From NCBI GenBank assembly GCA_944376125.1, contig CALWBQ010000034.1:100833-164832 (forward strand): a stretch of DNA of 64,000 nucleotides, written 5' to 3'. Below the pieces are notes generated by a model. That model searched no databases. It worked only from the letters and a program-made list of their open reading frames with translations, and was not told the DNA's origin. Shown one piece after another: positions 25,376 to 33,814 of the stretch; the first letter of the stretch is position 1; every line of letters begins with the position of its first letter. This DNA comes from an uncultured Lachnospiraceae bacterium (GTDB lineage: Bacteria > Bacillota > Clostridia > Lachnospirales > Lachnospiraceae). The position numbers were made by a program, and so were the translations under genes.

Positions 25376-26521
25376 TCAGTGGGACTTCTCTTGATCTGCA
25401 GTTCCCTGCTTTTTCTTCAGCCTGTCATTGACCAAATCCCGGAACAAGGCGTAGAGCACAGAACACAGGGGGATAAACAGCAGCATTCCCTTGACTCCCA
25501 TAGCGCTGCCGCCTAAAGAGACAGCCACCAGCACCCATATCGACGGCAGCCCTACAGAGCCCCCCACTACATGGGGGTAGATCAGGTTTCCTTCTATCTG
25601 CTGGAGGATCAGGAAAACCGCCACAAAAATCAGCGCCTGGAGAGGGCTTACCATCAGCATCAGAAATGTCCCAACCGCGCAGCCTATAAACGCCCCAAAA
25701 ATAGGAATCAGCGCCGTAAATGCGATGAGGACGCCGATCAGCAGGGCATACGGGAGACGGAGCAGAAGCAGGGCAATAAAAAACATACTTCCCAGAATCA
25801 CTGCCTCCAGGCATTGGCCCGTCAGAAAATTGCTGAAAGTCTTCTCGGTCAGTGCTGCTACACGTATCACCTGATTCTTTGCGTTCTCAGAGAGAAATGC
25901 CGCCAGCACCTTTCTGCACTGGCGTCCCAGAGTCTCTTTCTGCAAAAGAATATATATCGCAAAGACTCCCCCGATAAAGAAGGAAGTCACCCCGCTGAAA
26001 ATGGACGCTGCCGCAGAGAATGTAGTAGAAAGAACTGAGCTGGCCCCGTCTGACAAAAAGCCCATGACTTCCTGGGCAATCTGTTTCCAATCAAATTCCA
26101 CCGTCTCAATCCAAGCCACCAGATTGGGATTGTCTGCAAAGAGATGCTCCAGCTCTGTCTGGATCTCCGAAAAGAAAACTGGGATGCTTTCCTGCAAGAT
26201 CGCCAGAGTGCGGAACAGCTCCGGAACCACCACGACTGTAACCATCAATAAAATCGCAATCACCGATAGGATCGACAAAATCAGGGCCGCAGGCCGTCTG
26301 AACCGGCTGTCCTTTTTCAAGGGGAGAATTCTCTCAATATTTCTCATAGGAACATTGAGCACAAATGCGATGGCACCTCCTAAAAGAAACGGCCCCGCCA
26401 TATTGAACAGAACCCCTATCAGCTCAAAGAGCTTTTCATAGTTGCTGCCGATCACAGCTACGACCACAGTAAATACCACCAGCCCCTGGAGCTTTCTTAT
26501 GGTATCACGGTTTAAATTCAT
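25376..26521 (-). CDS. AI-2E family transporter
   Basis: The 381-residue membrane protein has about eight helices. It carries the family motifs AIAFVLNVPMRNIER, a large loop with acidic residues after helix three (about 100-150) and GQCLEAVILGSMFFIALLLL, with LIPIFGAFIGCAVG near the end. Members export various small molecules or act as sodium/proton antiporters, so an AI-2 role is not implied. The gene starts four bases after the stop of the alanyl-tRNA editing gene, so the two are probably cotranscribed. Confidence 0.88.
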   Translation of the reverse strand: MNLNRDTIRKLQGLVVFTVVVAVIGSNYEKLFELIGVLFNMAGPFLLGGAIAFVLNVPMRNIERILPLKKDSRFRRPAALILSILSVIAILLMVTVVVVPELFRTLAILQESIPVFFSEIQTELEHLFADNPNLVAWIETVEFDWKQIAQEVMGFLSDGASSVLSTTFSAAASIFSGVTSFFIGGVFAIYILLQKETLGRQCRKVLAAFLSENAKNQVIRVAALTEKTFSNFLTGQCLEAVILGSMFFIALLLLRLPYALLIGVLIAFTALIPIFGAFIGCAVGTFLMLMVSPLQALIFVAVFLILQQIEGNLIYPHVVGGSVGLPSIWVLVAVSLGGSAMGVKGMLLFIPLCSVLYALFRDLVNDRLKKKQGTADQEKSH

Positions 26522-26524
26522 ACA

Positions 26525-27673
26525 CTATTCCTCCCAAAATGCGGCTTCCACCGCCTCTTTCGGCGCCCTGAATGTTCCCTGGGCCAGTCTGGGGCTTCCG
26601 CCTCCCCTGCCCTCCAGCCGTCCGTTTAAATCCTTAGAGAGCGCACGCATATCATCCTCTGCGCTCCCCAGAGCATACTGGAATGTCCCATCTTTTTCTG
26701 AACAGACCAGGACAATCCTCCCTTTTTTCTCCTGACAAAGAATCGTGCAGAACTCTCTTAGCTGGTTGGGAGCCAAATCATTTTTCCAGACCAGCAGACG
26801 TTGGCTGCTCTCTGGATATTCCTTCGCCCATGCAGCAAACAATTCCCGGTACAATCCAGCTATCTTGAAAGCCTTCGCGCCATTCTCTTCCTTCAATTTT
26901 TCTACCGCCGCACCGATCTCAAAAATTTTTGCAGAAAGCAGATTAGAAATTTTGACCGCTTCCTGCTGTTTACGGCGATAGTCCTCCAGAGCCCGGTATC
27001 CGCAAACCATCGTCATCCGGACACCTCCCTTGTAGTGGATGAAGCTGGTTACCTTGATACACCCGATCTCGCCGGTCTGCTCAACGTGGGTGCCGCAGCA
27101 GGCACAGACATCAGCCCCCGGAACTTCCACAATCCGGACCGCTCCGGTCAGTTCCTTTTTGCTGCGGTATGTAAGGCTTTTCAGCTCGTCCTCGTCAGGA
27201 TAAAACACACGGACAGGCAGATTTTCATAAATCTTGCTGTTCGCCTCCGTCTCCATCTCCTGCACTTCTTCCGGAGTCAGAACGCCGTCAAAATCGATGG
27301 TCACTTCCTCATCGCCCAAATGGAATCCAACATTATTATAGCCAAAATGGCTGTGGATCAAACCAGACAGAATATGCTCCCCGGTATGCTGCTGCATATG
27401 ATCGAATCTCCGGTGCCAATCAATCAGTCCTTCCACAACGCTTCCAACTGTCAGCGGCCCATCGGTATAGTGGATGATTCTGCCATCCTTCTCATGGACA
27501 TCCAGAACCCGGACATCCCCCAGTGTCCCCGTATCTGCCGGCTGACCGCCGCCCTCCGGATAGAAGGCCGTCTGGTTCAGCACAACCTCATACCCTTTTT
27601 TCCCAGTCTCACAGGAGACTACTGTACACATAAATGATTTTAGATACGGATTTTCATAATATAATCGTTCCAT
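26525..27673 (-). CDS. Alanyl-tRNA editing protein (AlaX, long form with DHHA1 domain)
   Basis: The protein has 382 residues from the ATG at 27673; an in-frame start 48 bases upstream lacks a ribosome site. The editing core resembles that of AlaRS: TAFYPEGGGQPADTG, the zinc ligands of HTGEH (His96 and His100) and CCGTH (Cys192, His196). The C-terminal 130 residues resemble the DHHA1 domain, with the late glycine-rich GRGGGSPRLAQG. It hydrolyses seryl- or glycyl-tRNA(Ala) in trans, which prevents mistranslation. It lies just upstream of the AI-2E-type gene with no functional link known. Confidence 0.9.
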   Translation of the reverse strand: MERLYYENPYLKSFMCTVVSCETGKKGYEVVLNQTAFYPEGGGQPADTGTLGDVRVLDVHEKDGRIIHYTDGPLTVGSVVEGLIDWHRRFDHMQQHTGEHILSGLIHSHFGYNNVGFHLGDEEVTIDFDGVLTPEEVQEMETEANSKIYENLPVRVFYPDEDELKSLTYRSKKELTGAVRIVEVPGADVCACCGTHVEQTGEIGCIKVTSFIHYKGGVRMTMVCGYRALEDYRRKQQEAVKISNLLSAKIFEIGAAVEKLKEENGAKAFKIAGLYRELFAAWAKEYPESSQRLLVWKNDLAPNQLREFCTILCQEKKGRIVLVCSEKDGTFQYALGSAEDDMRALSKDLNGRLEGRGGGSPRLAQGTFRAPKEAVEAAFWEE

Positions 27674-27833
27674 CGCATTTCCCTCGCAACTGTACACATG
27701 ATGATAGCGCCATTTTACCATGATTCCCTATGAGAGTAAACATAAGAACCTGTAATTTTTTTAGAAACAGGAAACAGTGACAGGCAGGGGAACATATGAT
27801 GAAGTGTAATCAAAATTGTTGGAGGAATCAACT

Positions 27834-28082
27834 ATGAGCGATGTTGCGGCAACAAACTGCGGATGTGGATGTGAATGCGGAAATGCAGGCGGCAATGGAT
27901 GCAACCTGATCTTCCTGATCCTGATCCTTTGCTGCTGCTGCGGAGGCGGCAACAGCTGCGGCAGCAACTGCGGATGCGGATGCGGCGGAGGCGGCTTTGG
28001 CAATGACTGCCTGTGGATCATTATCCTTCTCTGCTGCTGCGGAGGATGGGGCGGAAACAACAATAACTGCTTCTGCTGCTGA
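27834..28082 (+). CDS. Cysteine-rich miniprotein of the 'high-cysteine HCB protein 13' type
   Basis: The protein has 82 residues starting at the ATG at 27834, chosen because GGAGG lies eight bases ahead of it. Twenty of the residues are Cys and many of the rest are Gly and Asn. Cys come in CGCGCEC, CCCC, CGCGC, CCC and CFCC clusters. Two short hydrophobic segments (NLIFLILIL and LWIIILL) each run into a Cys block. Similar proteins in Clostridia carry database names borrowed from insect chorion proteins; their function is unknown. A surface, spore-coat or metal-binding role is possible. No other gene is obviously cotranscribed, because a strong stem-loop follows. Confidence 0.75.
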   Translation: MSDVAATNCGCGCECGNAGGNGCNLIFLILILCCCCGGGNSCGSNCGCGCGGGGFGNDCLWIIILLCCCGGWGGNNNNCFCC

Positions 28083-28122
28083 CAGCCCATCTGTACATTT
28101 CATCTTTCGGCAGTTCTAAATG

Positions 28123-28166
28123 CCAGAGGAGGAGCCGGGATATCGGAACCCCGGCTCCTCCTCTGG
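28123..28166. terminator. 17-bp perfect hairpin between convergent small genes
   Basis: CCAGAGGAGGAGCCGGG (28123-28139) pairs perfectly with its complement at 28150-28166 around a ten-base loop. There is no strong T run. It lies between the ends of the Cys-rich gene (plus) and a small minus-strand gene, so a shared terminator is likely. Confidence 0.65.
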
Positions 28167-28180
28167 CCATTTCCAGCCCT

Positions 28181-28348
28181 CTATGACACGGATGCAGATC
28201 CTTTTCCTGGCCTCTGCCTTCCCTGGCACCTGCCTTCCTTGTGGCCCTGACCTCTCTTTTGAGTCCCAGCCTGCTTTTGTCTGGCACACTCGTCATCTAT
28301 CTCATAAACGGCATTTCCCTCGATAATCAACCGATTATATATGATCAT
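28181..28348 (-). CDS. Small conserved-looking protein, function unknown
   Basis: The 55-residue protein starts MIIYNRLIIEGNAVYEIDDEC. The ATG at 28348 has an AGGAGGT site nine bases upstream, a strong sign of a real gene. The first half looks folded (alternating hydrophobic residues with an acidic turn). The second half is basic and low in complexity (Lys, Arg, Gln, Gly). I recognise no family with certainty. It is convergent with the Cys-rich gene and shares its hairpin. Confidence 0.6.
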   Translation of the reverse strand: MIIYNRLIIEGNAVYEIDDECARQKQAGTQKRGQGHKEGRCQGRQRPGKGSASVS

Positions 28349-28445
28349 TTCTTTCAACCTCCTGTTCACCTTATACTATATGCACCAGGTATGATTTCTT
28401 TTCCTGCTGCATAAATTTAAGCAAGAACAATAAAGGATATGGACA

Positions 28446-28937
28446 ATGGCCGACTTTTCGGATGTAAAATTCACGGAATTCGATTACTGGAGCAGTGATC
28501 CCCATCTCCAGATGCTGAAAGCCGCTCTCCCTTTCATGGAACTTTCCCAGCAGCGCTTCCTGTCAATGGTCGTCAGAATCCAGGAGCTGCGCCACACCAT
28601 GGATTTGTATGGCCAGGCACAGGATCCAGAGCTCGAGATCTGCGCTCTGGAGAAGGCGCCCGCATCCCCCATCGACATGCTGGCGGCCGTCAAACCCTTT
28701 GCTCCTGCCCGGGAGCAGGATTTTATCGATGTGATTATGAATTTTATCCAGGGATTTCAAATCCGCAGGAACTACCAGGAAATGCAGGACTCTGTCTCTG
28801 CTCAGCCGGAAGGAGGTCCCGGCTCTTCCCCGGGCACTGCATTCCCATTTGAACAGCTCAAGGCATTTCTCTCGCCGCAGCAGCAAAATCAGTTAGAAAA
28901 TATTCAGCTTGTCCTGCAGGCCATGCAGCTCATCTGA
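28446..28937 (+). CDS. Unrecognised helical protein
   Basis: The 163-residue protein has no signal peptide or membrane segment. It looks mostly helical (LQMLKAALPFMELSQQRFLSM, then EQDFIDVIMNFIQGFQIRRNY). A Pro/Gly/Ser linker at about 119-132 is followed by a Gln/Leu-rich final helix. The ribosome site is weak (AAAGGATATGG). The next gene starts 44 bases later, so the two may be cotranscribed. I cannot assign a family. Codon use and length are consistent with a real gene. Confidence 0.6.
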   Translation: MADFSDVKFTEFDYWSSDPHLQMLKAALPFMELSQQRFLSMVVRIQELRHTMDLYGQAQDPELEICALEKAPASPIDMLAAVKPFAPAREQDFIDVIMNFIQGFQIRRNYQEMQDSVSAQPEGGPGSSPGTAFPFEQLKAFLSPQQQNQLENIQLVLQAMQLI

Positions 28938-28981
28938 CCCGCCTGTCCGGACAAAACTGCACCAGGAAAGGAGTGCGACAT

Positions 28982-29293
28982 ATGGAATACTCTTGGAAAA
29001 ACGATCCCAGATTAAAAGATATGGATCCCAAAAAGCTGGAATATCTGACTGCTTTTTCAGAAAAAGTCAAAAAAACTCCCAAGAACCAGCTCCTGTCTAT
29101 CTTTTTAACCTTAAACACAGAGGCTTCGCAAAAGGGAATCCATTTTTCTGACCAGGAGACAGAACTTTTGGTTTCCATTCTCACTGCCGATTTTTCCCCG
29201 GCCGAAAAGAAACGCCTGGACACCTTAAAACTCTTGTCAAAAAAGCTGTCCCGACAGAATTTTTCTGGAAAAGGCCGGGTACACCGCCCATAA
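28982..29293 (+). CDS. Unrecognised small basic protein
   Basis: The 103-residue protein starts at the ATG at 28982, with AGGAAAGGAG eight bases upstream; the in-frame GTG at 28973 lies too close to this site. The sequence DPRLKDMDPKKLEYLTAFSEKVKKTPKNQLLSIFL reads as two amphipathic helices, followed by a second helical pair and a basic tail. It has no Cys and no membrane helix. It is the likely operon partner of the preceding gene and is followed by a clear terminator. The function is unknown. Confidence 0.65.
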   Translation: MEYSWKNDPRLKDMDPKKLEYLTAFSEKVKKTPKNQLLSIFLTLNTEASQKGIHFSDQETELLVSILTADFSPAEKKRLDTLKLLSKKLSRQNFSGKGRVHRP

Positions 29294-29352
29294 TAGATAG
29301 ATGGTTTCTGCGCACGATTTCATCTCCATTGCCATCAAAATTTCCCATGTAA

Positions 29353-29396
29353 AAAAAGAACGCTCTCGGCCATGTGCTGCCGGGAGCATTCTTTTT
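29353..29396. terminator. Bidirectional terminator
   Basis: AAAAAGAACGCTCTCGGC pairs with the complementary stretch at 29379-29396 (GCCGGGAGC core) with two wobble positions. A and T runs flank both sides. It separates the small plus-strand pair from the convergent ddh gene. Confidence 0.8.
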
Positions 29397-29419
29397 GTGT
29401 CATATTCTTCGGATTCTCA

Positions 29420-30406
29420 TTAAAGCAGGGTTCTGCGGATCTCCTCCCCGCTCATATTGATCAGGTAGGCTGGTGCCACATCGAATACTGTCCTGCATCC
29501 CTTCTGTCCTTCCTGGGCCATTCGGAATGCCGCCCTCGCGTAGGCCACCAGCACAGAGGACGTAAATTCTGGATTGGAATCCAGTTTCAAGCTATACTCA
29601 ATAATATGGCTGTTCTCCTGATTCCATCCGGTTTTTCCGCTGCGGAACACAAATCCGCCGTGAGGGATCCCCGCATGGTCTCTCTGCAGTTCTTCCTCAC
29701 TGATAAAGTGGACCGTTGTATCATAATCTTCAAAATAATTGGGCATGGTTTTGATCTCTGTCTCGATCCTTTGCAGGTCGGCACCCTCATCCGCCACTAC
29801 AAAACATTCCCTGGTATGTTTCTGCCTTGTGGTCAGCTGAGGATTCTCACCCTTTCTCACCGCTTCCAGAGCACTGTCAACGGGAATCGTATACTGTCTG
29901 GCATCCTTGACCCCCTTAATCCGGCGGATTGCATCAGAATGTCCCTGGCTGACGCCCTTTCCCCAAAATGTATAATCATTGCCATCCGGAAGAATAGCGT
30001 TGGCATACAGGCGGTTCAGAGAAAACAGTCCCGGATCCCAGCCTACCGAGATAATCGCCACATTGCCGCCAGCCTTGGCCGCCTCATCTGTCTGGGCGAA
30101 ATGCTCCGGAATTTTGGCGTGCGTATCAAAGCTGTCAATCACGTGGAACATCCTGGCAAGCTCTGGCGTCTGTCTCGGGAGATCTGTAGCGCTTCCCCCG
30201 CACAGAATCATAACATCAATTTTCCCCTGCCAGTCCTTCGCCTCTCCAATGGGGCAGACCTTGGCCCCTTTTGTCAGGATCGAGACAGATGCCGGATCTC
30301 TCCTGGTAAATACCGCCGCCAGCTCCATGTCCGGATTCTGTTTAATGGCACATTCCACGCCTCTTCCCAGATTTCCATAACCGACAATTCCAATTCTGAC
30401 TGCCAT
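29420..30406 (-). CDS. ddh: Meso-diaminopimelate D-dehydrogenase
   Basis: The 328-residue protein has an N-terminal NADP-binding fold (RIGIVGYGNLGRGVE) and the substrate domain landmarks IISVGWDPGLFSLNRL and TFWGKGVSQGHSDAIRRI. It reduces and aminates tetrahydrodipicolinate to meso-DAP in one step, the short route to lysine and peptidoglycan precursors. Length matches the family (about 326). The ATG overlaps the leuS stop as TGATG, so it is translated from the leuS transcript and comes under the leucine T-box. That pairing is unusual from a pathway view. Confidence 0.95.
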   Translation of the reverse strand: MAVRIGIVGYGNLGRGVECAIKQNPDMELAAVFTRRDPASVSILTKGAKVCPIGEAKDWQGKIDVMILCGGSATDLPRQTPELARMFHVIDSFDTHAKIPEHFAQTDEAAKAGGNVAIISVGWDPGLFSLNRLYANAILPDGNDYTFWGKGVSQGHSDAIRRIKGVKDARQYTIPVDSALEAVRKGENPQLTTRQKHTRECFVVADEGADLQRIETEIKTMPNYFEDYDTTVHFISEEELQRDHAGIPHGGFVFRSGKTGWNQENSHIIEYSLKLDSNPEFTSSVLVAYARAAFRMAQEGQKGCRTVFDVAPAYLINMSGEEIRRTLL

Positions 30407-32829
30407 CAGACAGCTCCTCCCTTCATTACAATATTAATAATCTTTCCGGGAACGTAAATCTCCTTAACAATATTTCCTGTCAGCTTGTCTGCAATCACAG
30501 CCTTTCCTGCCTTCAGGGCTTCCTCCCTGTCCAGATCGGCCGGGATGCTGACAACTCCTCTGGTTTTTCCATTAATCTGAACAGCGATCTCGACCTCATC
30601 ATCCTTCATCGCCTCTTCATCACACTCTGGCCACTGGCTGTGGAATACGCTGTCAGTTCCTCCCAGCTGCTGCCACAGTTCCTCTGCAATATGCGGAGCA
30701 AAAGGAGATAAAAGTACTGTGAAGGTACGCAGGGTCTCCTTATCGATCCCGCCTTCTTTCTTTGACAGCTCAATCAGTTTGTTATTATATTCCATAAAGC
30801 CGGAGACAACTGTATTCAAGCTGAACTGAGAAAATCTCTGCTCAATGTCAAATACCAGCTTGTGGCGGAGCTTTACCATCTCCTTAGTCTCTTTTATATC
30901 TTTATCTTTATTGTCCATGACTAAGTTCCAGTAACGGTTCAGGAATCGTGCCACACCCTCGATGCCTCTGTCATCCCACTCAGCGTCCAGCTCTGGCGGT
31001 CCCACAAACAGCTCATAGAGTCTCAGGGCATCACAGCCGTAGTCCCGCACCAGATCATCGGGGGAAACTACATTTCCTTTGGATTTGCTCATCTTGATCC
31101 CGTTCTTTCCGTTGATCATGCCCTGATTGAACAGCTTTGTAAACGGTTCATCGAAATCTACGACACCGATATCATACAAAAATTTAGTATAGAATCTGGA
31201 ATACAGAAGGTGAAGTACCGCATGTTCTACGCCGCCGATGTACATATCTACCGGAAGATATTTGTGTGCTTTCTCCTTGGATACCAGCTCTTTGTCATTT
31301 TTGTTGTCCACATACCGGAGGAAGTACCAGGAGGAACCTGCCCACTGAGGCATGGTGTTGGTTTCTCTCTTCGCGGGACCTCCGCAGCAGGGACAGGTAG
31401 TATTAACCCAATCATCAATAGCAGCCAAAGGAGACTCACCGGTTCCAGTAGGCTGATAGCTCTCCACCTCCGGCAGCTTCAGAGGAAGCTGATCCTCCGG
31501 CACCGGCACGTTGCCGCATTTGGGGCAGTGGACGATGGGGATTGGCTCGCCCCAGTAGCGCTGACGGGAGAATACCCAGTCTCTCAGCTTGTAGTTGACA
31601 GTCTTTCTGCCGATTCCCATTTTTTCGATTATCATGGGAGCCTCTTTCTTTAACACGGCAGATTCCATGCCATTCCAATCTCCAGAGTTGATCATGGTTC
31701 CGGAAGCCTCCGTATACGCCTCCGTCATGTTTTCGATCTCCTTGCCATCCTTGGCGATAACCTGGATGATCGGAATATTAAACTTTTTAGCAAACTCAAA
31801 GTCCCTGTCATCGTGGGCCGGAACACACATAATGGCACCGGTTCCGTAGTCAGCCAGAACATAATCTGACAGCCAGATCGGGATCTTCTTTCCATTTAAC
31901 GGGTTAACCGCATAGGATCCGGTAAAGACGCCTGTCTTTTCCTTTGCCTGCATTCTATCTACATTAGACTTCATGGAAGCGTCAAAAATATATTTCTCAA
32001 CGGCCTCTCTGGTTTCATCATTGGCAAGGCTCTTTGCCAGCTTATGCTCTGGTGAAAGAACCATAAAAGTAGCTCCGTGGAGGGTATCCGGCCGAGTTGT
32101 ATAGACCGTAATCTTCTCATCCCTTCCATCTACCGGGAAGTCAACCTCCGCGCCGTAGGACTTGCCGATCCAGTCTGTCTGCATCTTCTTTACCTTCTCC
32201 GGCCAGTCCAGCTTGTCCAGATCATTGAGGAGCCTGTCGGCATACGCGGTGATCTTTAACATCCACTGGCGGAGATTCTTTTTCGTTACAGGGGAACCGC
32301 AGCGCTCACAGCAGCCATTTACGACCTCTTCATTTGCCAGGCCGGTTTTGCAGGAGGGACACCAGTTAATGGGGAACTCCTTCTCATAAGCCAGACCCTT
32401 CTTAAACATCTGGACAAAAATCCACTGCGTCCACTTATAGAAAGACGGGTCTGTAGTGTTGATCTCCATATCCCAGTCGTAAATCGCAGCGATCTCCTTT
32501 AACTGCTTCTTAATGTTTGCCACATTCTCCGCAGTAGATTTGGCTGGGTGAACCCCCATCTTGATCGCATAATTTTCCGCCGGGAGACCGAAGGCATCCC
32601 ATCCCATAGGATGGATTACATAATGGCCCTTTAAAAGCTGATAGCGGCTCCAGGCGTCAGAAATTACATAGCCTCTCCAGTGTCCTACATGGAGCCCGCT
32701 TCCGGAGGGATAAGGGAACATGTCCAGGCAGTAATATTTCGGCTTTTTGCCGTCATTGACATTGATAGGATTTTTCTCCCAGTTTTCGCGCCACTTTTTT
32801 TCAATAGCGGTATGGTTGTACTGTGCCAT
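30406..32829 (-). CDS. leuS: Leucyl-tRNA synthetase
   Basis: The 807-residue class I synthetase carries a HIGH-type motif (SGSGLHVGHWRGY), a zinc-binding segment (WCPSCKTGLANEEVVNGCCERCG), an editing domain with TTRPDTLHGATFMVLSPEH, and KMSKSKGN. It attaches leucine to tRNA(Leu). It heads a two-gene unit with ddh. A T-box leader with its own promoter lies upstream, so expression should rise when uncharged tRNA(Leu) accumulates. Confidence 0.97.
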   Translation of the reverse strand: MAQYNHTAIEKKWRENWEKNPINVNDGKKPKYYCLDMFPYPSGSGLHVGHWRGYVISDAWSRYQLLKGHYVIHPMGWDAFGLPAENYAIKMGVHPAKSTAENVANIKKQLKEIAAIYDWDMEINTTDPSFYKWTQWIFVQMFKKGLAYEKEFPINWCPSCKTGLANEEVVNGCCERCGSPVTKKNLRQWMLKITAYADRLLNDLDKLDWPEKVKKMQTDWIGKSYGAEVDFPVDGRDEKITVYTTRPDTLHGATFMVLSPEHKLAKSLANDETREAVEKYIFDASMKSNVDRMQAKEKTGVFTGSYAVNPLNGKKIPIWLSDYVLADYGTGAIMCVPAHDDRDFEFAKKFNIPIIQVIAKDGKEIENMTEAYTEASGTMINSGDWNGMESAVLKKEAPMIIEKMGIGRKTVNYKLRDWVFSRQRYWGEPIPIVHCPKCGNVPVPEDQLPLKLPEVESYQPTGTGESPLAAIDDWVNTTCPCCGGPAKRETNTMPQWAGSSWYFLRYVDNKNDKELVSKEKAHKYLPVDMYIGGVEHAVLHLLYSRFYTKFLYDIGVVDFDEPFTKLFNQGMINGKNGIKMSKSKGNVVSPDDLVRDYGCDALRLYELFVGPPELDAEWDDRGIEGVARFLNRYWNLVMDNKDKDIKETKEMVKLRHKLVFDIEQRFSQFSLNTVVSGFMEYNNKLIELSKKEGGIDKETLRTFTVLLSPFAPHIAEELWQQLGGTDSVFHSQWPECDEEAMKDDEVEIAVQINGKTRGVVSIPADLDREEALKAGKAVIADKLTGNIVKEIYVPGKIINIVMKGGAV

Positions 32830-32923
32830 TTTTTACACTCCTTTAATCTTTATGGTACCTTCCCTGAATGTTTTTCAGAAGGGGAATGCCCTTTCGCCGC
32901 CAGAAGCAGGCTTCCGATAATAC

Positions 32924-33229
32924 AAAAAAGCCTTGCATCTCCGGCTCTCGCCATAGAGACGCAAGGACTTCCTCACGCGGTACCACTCTATTTCATACAT
33001 GTGTATGCTCTCTGCTGGACTCTGCAGAGTCCAACTGCCGGTAACGGGGCAGCTCCGGCAGCGCCTATTCAATCTGATACTTGTTTCGAAAACAGACAAA
33101 TCAGACTTTCAGCTCTGCTACTCAGGGGCCAGTTCGGAACCTGCCTGCCTCCGCCTTGCACCGACCGGCGGCTCTCTGCCCGCTGCACTGCTCCTACTAT
33201 TCCCCGTCACAGTATTTACACTGGTTTTA
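32924..33229 (-). promoter_or_regulatory. T-box leader of leuS (leucine specific)
   Basis: The minus strand holds a complete T-box region of about 300 bases. The T-box sequence AGAGTGGTACCGCG lies at 32976-32989. A terminator with CCTTGCGTCTC/GAGATGCAAGG arms and six T lies at 32924-32966. Stem I has the AGTAG-type bulge and a distal loop region. After GAA comes CTG (33130-33132), then GCCCCTGAG, the position where the specifier codon normally lies. CTG is a leucine codon, in agreement with leuS downstream. Confidence 0.88.
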
Positions 33230-33258
33230 AATTTAGCATAATTAGCAAAATGTGTCAA
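33230..33258 (-). promoter_or_regulatory. leuS promoter
   Basis: On the minus strand TTGACA (33253-33258) and TAAATT (33230-33235) are 17 bases apart. The -35 box lies only nine bases past the stop of the isochorismatase-family gene, so upstream read-through may also enter the T-box. Confidence 0.8.
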
Positions 33259-33266
33259 CCCAGTTT

Positions 33267-33779
33267 TTACTTCACTGTGACCTGGCAGGCTTTCATCGCC
33301 CTCAGCGCCGCCTCGTGGCTCTCAGGTGTGACGCCTGCGCAGCAGGAGGAGTCCACACTGATCTCTGCCTCCGGCAGGTAAGCCTGCAGCAAAAATGCAT
33401 TGGCAATCACGCAGATATCGGTGCACAGCCCAACCAGCTCAATCTCTCCGTACCCTTTAGAGGCAGCATAAGCTCCCAGATCTGTGCTCCCGAATGTATT
33501 TTTCTCAAAATATCGGCCCTTTACATCGCCCAGTTCTTCACACAATTCCCACCCGTCTGTCTCTGCAATGCAGTGGGGCACAGGGAGGCGTTTCCCCTCC
33601 CGCGTACTCAAGTAATTTTCGCCGTGCGTGTCCAGGGTAAAGGCCACATCCCATCCATCCGCTTGTCTGGAAAGAATCTTAGCTTTGACTGCAGGCACAA
33701 TCGCTCTGGCTTCCTCTGTTCCCAAGCTCCCATCGATAAAGTCTTTCTGCATATCTACTACTACCAGCAATTTTTTCAT
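33267..33779 (-). CDS. Isochorismatase-family cysteine hydrolase, nicotinamidase-like
   Basis: The 170-residue protein has the full catalytic triad: Asp9 (VVVDMQKDF), Lys93 (FEKNTFGS) and Cys123 (LCTDICVIANA). The nicotinamidase metal site also appears present (Asp50 and His52 in TLDTHGENY, His69 in VPHC). Nicotinamide to nicotinate is therefore a reasonable guess, although the length is shorter than most PncA proteins. It is the last gene of a likely four-gene unit with CPBP protease, rarA and alcohol dehydrogenase. Confidence 0.85.
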   Translation of the reverse strand: MKKLLVVVDMQKDFIDGSLGTEEARAIVPAVKAKILSRQADGWDVAFTLDTHGENYLSTREGKRLPVPHCIAETDGWELCEELGDVKGRYFEKNTFGSTDLGAYAASKGYGEIELVGLCTDICVIANAFLLQAYLPEAEISVDSSCCAGVTPESHEAALRAMKACQVTVK

Positions 33780-33814
33780 ATCCGCCTCCGTCTGCCGCTT
33801 TCTGCGGCTGCTTT

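Noticed and set aside
27761..28103. Minus-strand frames rich in Pro/Gln or Ala/Ser opposite the Cys-rich gene
   Set aside because: Their odd composition is the complement of Cys and Gly codons. The plus-strand frame has the ribosome site and the Cys pattern of a known protein group.
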